From: Pohlia nutans
Taxonomy: Eukaryota; Streptophyta; Bryopsida; Bryales; Mniaceae
NCBI GenBank assembly: GCA_022496805.1
Contig: CM040085.1
Span: 38,221,811 to 38,285,810, forward strand
Direction: 5' to 3'
DNA length: 64,000 nt
Below, one piece after another: positions 56,913 to 64,000 of this stretch (position 1 is the first letter of the stretch; every line of letters starts with the position of its first letter). The notes beneath the pieces are model-generated. The model saw only the letters and a list, made by a program, of their open reading frames with translations. It was not told where the DNA came from and made no database searches. A program made the translations under genes and the position numbers.

Positions 56913-59263
56913 CAGTCAGACCTCGATAAGTGTTACCTCGATAAGTGTTAAAACTCTATATGTGTTATGGAGATTTCCGCTCTCTTAAATCTAAGACTAG
57001 TAAGTGTTATGTGTTAAGTGTTATGCAATGTCGCGCTCCCGATTTTGTAAGTGATAAGTTTCCAAAAAAAGGCTTTTCGTAAGAGCCATCGCTTGGGGGG
57101 AGATAATTTTGAGGTAAAGTAATAGTTTCTAGTTGCCAAGTGTCCATTCTAGAAACAAACTGATAGGTAGATGTATTTTTAAGTTCATAAAGTAAAAGAT
57201 CATATATTTTTAAGCTCATAAAGTACAAGATAAGTGTACTTTGATTTTATAAACTTAAAAATAAAAGGCAACTAGGCAAGGCGGCCATGATTATAATCTG
57301 AAGGGACTGAAGGCTATAGAATTATTATTTGTGTTGTGAACTCATTCATAGAATATATGTTGTTAGAGTTCTCATTTGTATTGCAAATTCATCGATAGAA
57401 GATATATTGTTAAAGTAAATTTCCTACAGTTTGCAATGGCAAAAGGTCATGAGTTCATGTTAGAGCAAAAACAAGAGATTATTCAGTATCGTGAGACTGT
57501 GTTAGCTAGTGGTGGAAAGATTACCAATAGAGCATTAACTGCTTGGACCAATGCACACTTTCAAGTAAACGCGTCTGAGATGAATATTGGAAGAATAGTA
57601 AAGCGAAAAGAACACTTTAGTGGACTTGACATTGGACACCTCGGTGATTCCAAGCGCTTACGAAAGTCTCAATGCCTAGAAGTGGAGGAAGCCACTTTTA
57701 CTTGGTTTACGACAATGCAGGAAAATAATGTAGCTTTATCTGATGACCTTGTGGTGGATGCTGCAAAGAGATTTTACGCATTACTTCCTAGAGGTGCTAA
57801 CAAGAAGGAGCTTCAATTTTCTCATGGATGGGTGCAAAATTTCAAGAAGAGATATAATATCAAGGGCTATACCCGTCATGGAGAAGACGCATCAGCTGAC
57901 GTTTCTCAAGAGGTTTTAAAGAAAACGGAAGACATCAAAATACTTGTATCTCAGTACAGGAGTTGTGATGTTTTCAATATGGATGAACTGGGCTTTTTTA
58001 CAGGTTGGAACCAAATCGTACATTAGCTACAAAAAGGTTATCTGGAAAAAAAAACAGAAGGAGCGCATCACGGTGGCACTTACTGCAAATGCTGACGGAA
58101 GCATCATTCTTCCTCCATTGGTTATTAATCAATATTTGAAGCCTCGGGCTTTTACAAGCAGGCACATTCTAAACCTAGAAAATCTAGGTATACAATGGCA
58201 TGCTAATAAAAAAGCATGGATGACAACACAAATTTTTGAACAATTTATGTTATATTTTGAGAGGAGGATGGTAAGTGCCCAGAAAGAGAAAGTACTTTTG
58301 TTGGTGGATAATTTTTCTGGACATCAAGTGTCTAATGTAAGTTCAAGATTGAGGGTGACACGATTAGAGTTTTTGCCTCCAAATACAACTAGTCGTTTCC
58401 AGCCTATGGATGCAAGAATCATTGCATCATTCAAAGCTCAATACAGGAAGTTATTAATTCAACATCAAATAGATTGTATTTCAACTGGCAAGAGTTTTGC
58501 GATTGATGTGTACCAAGCTGTGACCATGCTTGAGAAGGCTTGGCGTAACGGAGTGACTCCAACAACAATTCAAAATTGTTGGAGACACACAAGAATTCTT
58601 TAAGTTCTTGTAGAAAATGAAGTCATTCAAGAGCAGCGAAGGAAAGAGGTAGAGGATGTTGTTGTTGTATTGGAACAACTAAGTTTGATATCCTCTGAGA
58701 CTGAGACCCCTAACATGAATGTTGAAGAGTATTTAAATTATGAGCTCGAGTTTGATTTGAATAACCCTTATCAGTCTACTGATAATGAAATTATTGAAAT
58801 GCTTCCATTTCAACAACAAGGTAGTGAACACAAAGATAGTGATCTTGATGAAGCTAATCCTCACGATATAGTAGAAGAGGTTGTAGGCTTTAAAGATGTA
58901 GGTAGTGCTCTTCAAACTGTGAAGAAGTTTTTGGAGCAAAGACCTAATGACACCATGTTATCTATTAGGAATATTGAAGCATTAGAAAAACAAGTAGAAT
59001 CTTAGCGTGTAGCAGAAACTCGCCAAAGTACTATTGATTCATTCTTTCAACGGACTTAGATGAATAATGAATCAATATTCTTTAATTTCATCCATTTTTT
59101 CTATAAATGTTATGTATTTACCTTTTTAATTCTTCTAAGTGTTATTTTTTATAAGTGTTACAAATCATCGGCATCACCCTCTATAAGTGTTATGTGTTAC
59201 TAGTGTCTAAGTGTTAACTAAAAATATGCTCCCAACTCCTGACACTTATCAAGGTCTGACTTG
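56913..59263 (+). mobile_element. pogo/Tigger-type DNA transposon, inserted in copy B
   Basis: The left end CAGTCAGACCTCGATAAGTG follows TA (56911-56912). The right end CACTTATCAAGGTCTGAC pairs with it and is followed by TTGTA, so the terminal bases are altered. Copy A lacks the element. The left flank matches 28206 but the right flank matches 28408, so about 200 bases of host sequence are missing. AAGTGTTA subterminal repeats crowd both ends. It carries one broken transposase gene. TA target and CAGT...ACTG ends are typical of the pogo group. Confidence 0.9.
57436..59059 (+). pseudogene. pogo-type transposase, frameshifted
   Basis: ATG 57436 (MAKGHEFMLEQKQEIIQYRE) opens a CENP-B/pogo N-terminal helix-turn-helix (first 60 residues) and an HTH_CENPB domain (SHGWVQNFKKRYNIKG). 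The DDE_1 catalytic core follows: first Asp in FNMDELGFF near 57981, second in LLLVDNFSGHQ near 58308, third in QPMDARII near 58409. The first frame ends at 58026. Two single-base indels, in a T run near 57996 and an A run near 58050, shift it; the core resumes in the 57944-58603 frame. A stop at 58603 and another near 59005 break the tail, which is acidic and ends QSTIDSFFQ, a PCNA-interaction (PIP-box) pattern. All three catalytic Asp are kept, but no intact protein can be made. Confidence 0.85.
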
Positions 59264-59907
59264 TAAAACTAACCCCCTCTTTCCAATGGTTGAAAATTAC
59301 CGAGAGGGTCCCCCTAAACTAAATTGAAACTACGGTCCCAAATTCGAAAAAAGTTACCAACAAATGCTTCTAGGATGTCCAAAATGGAAATTGTAGAGAA
59401 TTGGGTCCGGGGATGAATAGTGTATTTGCATTCACGTCAACGGGGGGATTTAGAGTCGAGGTGTCAGCCCTAGTGGCCCGGTGTGATTCTTTTACCGCCC
59501 CTACCTTAACGTATTTTTAGATGTGGCTTTGTACAGACAATACCTCCATTGCACACTACTACACATTCAAGGGTCCAAGCATCTGCACCCTTGCACGCTA
59601 AACTTATTCATCTCTATTTGCAGAGCCCTTCAACTTAGAATTCTCCACCACAGTCCGGGGAGAAATTTTAGCTTAACCAGAGCTCTAAGATCCTACAAAT
59701 TTTTGGACCAACCTATCTTTTGGAACATTCTCTCTGCTAAGCCTTAAGAAAATAAGAAGTATTAATCTTTGATTTCCTTCTCAAATGATGAATTTTTTCT
59801 TTAAGATTTTGAACTCAATTAGGAAATTTTAAATTCCAACTGGCTAATCTGTGCTAATGTTTGGTTCCACGGACATTATCCCCACCCTCACACACCAAAT
59901 GTATACA
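59264..59907. other. Non-coding stretch of copy B upstream region
   Basis: Collinear with copy A 28408-29030. No gene recognised; the small ORF 59523-59747 is not supported. Confidence 0.55.
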
Positions 59908-59911
59908 TTAA

Positions 59912-60853
59912 CCCCTAAATGACCGATCGACCATTTTCTGGTCACAGCCCAAACAATAGTGATTGCCCATGGGCAGGAAATGACATTTTTTAAGTTTTGA
60001 TTTTTTGTTTAACCCTTAAACCTCAAGAGGGCCTGGGCGGGGCAGCCCGGAAGGCATCTAAATTTTCGGAGGTGAAAAAAAAAAGAAAAAAAAGAAAAAA
60101 AAAGAAAAACGAAAAAATGAAAAAACGGCTCTGCTGGCCAGCATTGTTGCGGCACTTTAGCACTGCGGCACTTTTCAAGAAACGACCTCTGCTGCCCCAA
60201 CCTCAACTCCTGTTCATTTTGATAACTTTGATTGCTTATCAATGACTCCACAATCTCTCAAATGAGGCGCAAATTTGCAATCTAGATCGCTTTTTCAGTA
60301 GCTTTCCAACGCACCAATTCTCGCTTGATTTGGTTGAGAAAATCTACTTTTTTCCTCAATTATTCCTTTATAACAAGCCCGTGGGGCTTGCTTTGACGTT
60401 TAAGGGTTAAATTGGGGGTCGAGATCATGTTCATGTGCTTTTTGATACATTTCATTTGCAACATTGAGGTTCACTAAGGAATTTTTCGAAGGTAAAGGCC
60501 TCAATATTGTCCTAGTGTTATAAAACTTACTATTTTGGGAAACTAATGATGATCATTCATTTGAAAATTTTTCCTTTTTAAATTTTAGAATAGAATGTTT
60601 AGTTTTAAACAATCATACCAAATTTCAAATTCTAAAATTAAAATTTGTAATTTTGGTGAATTTTAAATGGTAAATGATTCTAAATTCATTAAATGAGTAT
60701 CTAAAACTAATTTTGGAAGTTTGACCGTACGGATAATTTCTAAACATGGCATGCTTCTCATTTTCTCTTTTGGACCAAACTTCATCAAAGTTGCAGAAGT
60801 AACATTTTATAACACATCTAGGTTTTGCCCTTACCCCCTCTATCATTTAGGGG
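59912..60853. mobile_element. TTAA-flanked element (piggyBac-like), subfamily 3, copy B only, with nested element
   Basis: TTAA (59908-59911) then CCCCTAAATGACCGATCGACC; right TATCATTTAGGGG then TTAA (60854-60857). Absent from copy A near 29030. Another TTAA element is nested at 60013-60406; without it the host is about 544 bp. Confidence 0.78.
60013..60406. mobile_element. TTAA-flanked MITE, subfamily 2, nested
   Basis: TTAA (60009-60012) then CCCTTAAACCTC; right GACGTTTAAGGG then TTAA (60407-60410). The interior matches the 9942-10330 element in reverse orientation (AAGCAAGCCCC..., CTTGATTTGGTTGAGAAA). Includes a purine-rich AAAAGAAAAA tract. Confidence 0.8.
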
Positions 60854-60961
60854 TTAAAGAGTAGAATGTGGGACATATATTCAACTAAACTTAGATTTGA
60901 AGGGTCACTGCTTAACACGCTATGAGCGATTGAGGACGCAGAAGCTATTTGGAAGGGCTCC

Positions 60962-61620
60962 CAGAGGATCCAGCGATTGATTGATCGATTGTGCCTAAAC
61001 AATGATGATTGCAGTGTCTGCGTTTCAAAACAAGGTGGCGAGGAGGATGCTGGGGCTCAACATGGATGTCGACTGAGCAATTTCTCGCTGGCTACATAAA
61101 GCACGGGGCCACGATTTTCATTCAGAAAATCGTGCCAGTTATATGTTGTAATAGCACTGCTGAGAAGTTACGGGTGCCGACACCATAACCGGTGCCACGG
61201 CCTGAAACTTTAAGAATCTATTTCTTTATCGTTCCTCAACGCGGAGAGACGTCGAGCGAAAGCAGAGAAATCAAATGAGAAGGCCGTGTGAGGCCAAAGG
61301 GTATACAGGCACTCGTTTGAAATGGAGCGGGAACTTGCAGGGAACCGCCGGAAAGATAAAGAAATCCTGGCCCTGTGCTTTACGACGGGGGAGGCCTTGA
61401 ATTACGGGTTGCCCTTGATGGGCAGGCTCTTGGCGCCTCGGCCTACCGGCCTCGACGCCTCGGGCCTTCCCATCGAGGGAAGCCCTTGATTCAAGGCCTC
61501 CCCCCTTATATGAAATTAAATTCGCCGTTTTACATCGATCTCATTGCATTGAGGATTTCTTCAAGTCTGTGCGTGTGTGGATTGTTTCGGCCACGTACAT
61601 AGAGGAGGTCCAGTGAGGGC
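60962..61620. other. Copy-B-specific insertion with long GC-rich hairpin
   Basis: About 660 bases missing from copy A between AGGGCTCC and ATCGACATTGCCC (29440-29460). GC-richer than its surroundings. It holds a short stem at 61110-61137 (CACGATTTTC/GAAAATCGTG) and the long foldback at 61386-61506. No coding sequence recognised. Confidence 0.5.
61386..61506. repeat. ~120-nt GC-rich foldback
   Basis: The arms GGGGGAGGCCTTGAAT and ATTCAAGGCCTCCCCCC pair at the base; GGGTTGCCCTTGATGGG opposite CCCATCGAGGGAAGCCC extends the stem to about 37 pairs with few mismatches, and the loop (about 46 nt) is itself GGCCTC-rich. It resembles a MITE or a microRNA-type precursor; nothing shows it is expressed. 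Confidence 0.6.
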
Positions 61621-61856
61621 AATTGACATCGCCCTCATTGAAACCGAAGCGGCCTGGAAACAAGAGCTTCACAGGGAAGAGATAGTGATTGGTGATTTGG
61701 TGATGATCCAGTACAGATACTTTTGACTTCTTTTTTTCTTTCCGTTTGTTGAGTGTTACATTACCTGTAGAATAAGGTGGTACATCGGTTTTGATCAGTT
61801 ATGGTAGCAACGAGGGAGATGGAAACTGCTTGCATTTGCAAGTCCCCCCCTGCGTG

Positions 61857-62975
61857 AGGGAGTTTATAACCATGACGCTACTTTAGTTTTTCCAAATTTC
61901 TAGCAGCCATCCAAACCCGGCATCCAAAGAGATAAACTATTCCAATTATTTCAAAACATTTAAAAATGTTAAAAAGTACTTTCATTAATATAATCATTTC
62001 AACTTCCATGTGAACATTTATTTCAAAGTACTGCATAGCAGATGAGAACACCTTGAAAGTATGTATTTGTAAAAATAGATACAATTTTTAACATATAACA
62101 TAATAACGAAATGTCTTGATTAAAACTTAAACTTCCAAAATTTAGAGAATCATACTTTACTCATGCTCTAATAACATTCATTGTTACCTAAGTACTTAGA
62201 CCATTCTTCATAGTACTGCCGCTTGTACAAAGACGATGCTCCTTTTCCAAATTATACCTTTTTATTAAGTTTTGGAATGAATCTCTTAACATAAGTTTGC
62301 ACTAGTGCAAAGGGTGTTCAATTCCACCAAAAATTTAGGGTAGAATTGGACGGTTTTTGGTGGAATTGGATTGTAGCACTTGCGCTAGTGTTGGTGTAAG
62401 TTCACAAAAAACACCATATTCATTAAAATGAGAGAATTCTCTAATAATGAGAGTTCAAATAGTGATATCCTAACCCAAATTGGAGCAAGAACCATCATAG
62501 ATATAGGCAGAAACAATAGAGGATGGGCCTATAGAAGTGAATAGAACATACAAGATAGTAAGAAATAATTACAAAACTAACATCTATTTATAGAAATTAT
62601 ACAAAGAATAAACCTTTTTTGGGTTTTTCTATTGTGCTGATAATTGGATCATGATAATGTCTCAAAATGCCATAGGAATGCCTTAGTTGAGCAAAAAGTC
62701 CTATCTAAAAATACAACTCCACATATTTTATATACGTCCATATAGTAAGCTCATCTAAAATGTCTAGCAATATCATGAATGTGATCTACTCTTTGGCTCT
62801 GCCATTGCCTTCCATATCTCTAGTCCTCGACTATATCTGTTATCCTTCTTTGAGTACTGCCGCAAAATCTGTAGCCTTTGCATCTTCAACGACTTTCGCT
62901 CCCATGCATCCCAAAGAGGAGCCCGGGCGCACCAGGTGGGTGGAACTTCATCGTGTGTTTTAGTCATTCACAAAC
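61857..62975. other. Single-copy stretch, no firm gene
   Basis: AT-rich; contains the foldback 62300-62390 (CACTAGTGCAA...TTGCGCTAGTG with CCAATTCCACC/GGTGGAATTGG arms). A minus-strand frame (62967-62773) with WDAWERKSLKMQRL could be a continuation of the next gene, but the junction is not resolved. Confidence 0.4.
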
Positions 62976-63407
62976 CTTCATTCGATACAGGACGATGAGG
63001 ACGCGAGGGTGCATGAGGAGGCATGTCAACACCTGTATGGGGTAGGCAATGAGGGACCGTTGAGTAGATCACCGGGACCTGTCGGGCATCATTTAATGTA
63101 GCAGAAGACGTGCATCTATTCGGCATATCGGTACCCTGAAAGAACCAAAAAGAACATAAGTATCTGCCAGGAACAGCGCAAGCTAATTGAAATGTACAAT
63201 ATTGAAAACGCAGAATAAATAAGGTATCCATACCGTCAAAGTGTTAATTGAGCATCCGGAGTCTTCATAAAGCCTTCTTTGAGGCACTCTATCAAAGGCA
63301 GAAGGCGATCGCTGTGAACCAGAGGGGTCCCGAGTCCGCAAAGGAGAAGGAGAGCACACGGTCAAAGGACGAGGTCCACCGTTGGGGGGCTGTCCACCGC
63401 ACCAATC
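62976..63407 (-). CDS. Unrecognised gene, two candidate internal exons
   Basis: Exon 63407-63234: acceptor GATGCAG, begins DWCGGQPPNGG, Ser/Pro-rich, ends NTLT at a GTATGG donor, phase 0. Exon 63135-62976: good polypyrimidine acceptor GTTCTTTCAG, begins GTDMPNRCTSS, ends SNE plus one base at a GTTTGT donor. The two exons join in frame. A possible upstream exon (63580-63481, ILSKAASSWMLD) has fair splice sites but its phase does not fit directly. The family is not recognised and the start and end were not found. It is outside the duplication. Confidence 0.4.
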
Positions 63408-63580
63408 CTGCATCACAACATCAGTGTAAAAAAGAGATTAAAGATCAACACGTAAATATGACAATACAAACCATAATTACTTGTGGTACGAGCAGATTCT
63501 GAAATATCTGTGCATACAGCTTTAGCAGAAATTTGAGAGGAATCCAACATCCATGAGCTTGCAGCCTTCGATAAAATATT

Positions 63581-64000
63581 CTGTAACAAATATGACCTCC
63601 AAAATCAGCACATATATGCGACCTAAGCTACTTTATCTTCATACAGCTGGTGCCCACATCTGCTAGAGTTCACATGAGTTTTATAACTTGATTGCTTAAA
63701 CAAAGAAGAGAGCATGCATTCCGCTGTCTACAAACTCGAGCCACAAAATTTTCATAGAACAGAGGAAGGCAGAAGTTACACTGACAACTCCTAAAAGACG
63801 TTTAAGGTACCCTAGTACCCTAAATTATAAAATTTCAGGTAGCGGGGTTGGTTTCTGCACCAGGAGCCTATATTTGTTATAAATATTACTACTCAATGGA
63901 CATTTCCGCATATATTCAACAAGACCGCAACCACACAAACAAAAAATGATTGCTGGCGTTGGGCCTAAATCCATTAATACTTCAGATCCCCATCTAATCA
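63581..64000. other. Nothing recognised
   Basis: AT-rich sequence at the right edge, probably an intron or upstream part of the unrecognised minus-strand gene. No repeats or ORFs of note. Confidence 0.4.

Larger units (their letters stand above)
34115..61856 (+). repeat. Segmental tandem duplication, copy B
   Basis: Copy B of the duplication. It is longer than copy A mainly because of copy-specific insertions: the 34204-38191 element, 39111-39841 with a nested Stowaway, the 43432 TTAA element, MITEs at 49174, 49562 and 51627, insertions at 53023 and 54704, the pogo element at 56913, nested TTAA elements at 59912 and about 660 bases at 60962-61620. Copy A in turn has its own insertions at 9942, 10845, 14492, 19300 and 29684. 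Confidence 0.88.

Noticed and set aside
60009..60251. Phe-rich ORF at 60.0-60.25 kb
   Set aside because: Produced by the A/G-rich tract of the nested TTAA element.

Overview
The window looks like nuclear DNA of a land plant. It is AT-rich, has spliced genes with long introns and GT/AG borders, an L1-type LINE with a plant zf-RVT tail, Stowaway/CACTA/Mutator/PIF-type MITEs, and receptor-like kinases (RLKs) of the plant LRR-I kinase type. No bacterial-style operons or CRISPR arrays were seen. The species cannot be fixed from sequence; a non-seed plant is possible, but that is a guess.

The dominant structure is a direct tandem segmental duplication: copy A about 6.54-29.89 kb and copy B about 34.12-61.86 kb. 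Each copy carries one long, spliced, minus-strand receptor kinase gene. I rebuilt both gene models by hand from splice sites and phase. Gene A (11258-23649) gives 819 codons in 8 exons and gene B (39861-51387) gives 859 codons in 8 exons. Both encode a hydrophobic signal/anchor, two tandem phytocyanin (early-nodulin-like, ENODL) domains lacking the usual copper ligands, a Pro-rich linker, one transmembrane helix and an intact Ser/Thr kinase. Each gene also has a second, upstream, related first exon with the same splice phase and a related upstream promoter block, so the promoter/first-exon module is itself duplicated.

The two copies work as natural empty-site controls for mobile elements. By comparing them, many insertions can be placed to the base: a TG...CA element of 4 kb with a 5-bp target duplication (34204-38191), a pogo/Tigger DNA transposon (56913-59263), a Mutator-type MITE with a 9-bp duplication (14492-14904), CACTA-type MITEs with 3-bp duplications, a Stowaway MITE, PIF-like MITEs, and a family of elements with CCC(C/T)TAAA...TTTA(G/A)GGG ends flanked by TTAA. 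The last group has the hallmarks of non-autonomous piggyBac elements and occurs at about ten sites.

Layout: 1-6.5 kb, decayed LINE (minus strand). 6.5-11 kb, intergenic with repeats. 11.2-24 kb, receptor kinase gene A with its proximal promoter. 24-29.9 kb, distal first exon, distal promoter block and MITEs. 30-33.9 kb, a region bounded by inverted repeats and holding a 141-bp tandem repeat. 34.2-38.2 kb, GC-richer element with a 650-codon ORF. 38.2-51.4 kb, flank plus receptor kinase gene B. 51.4-61.9 kb, upstream modules of gene B, with the pogo element sitting in the distal promoter block. 61.9-64 kb, single-copy sequence with exons of an unrecognised minus-strand gene.
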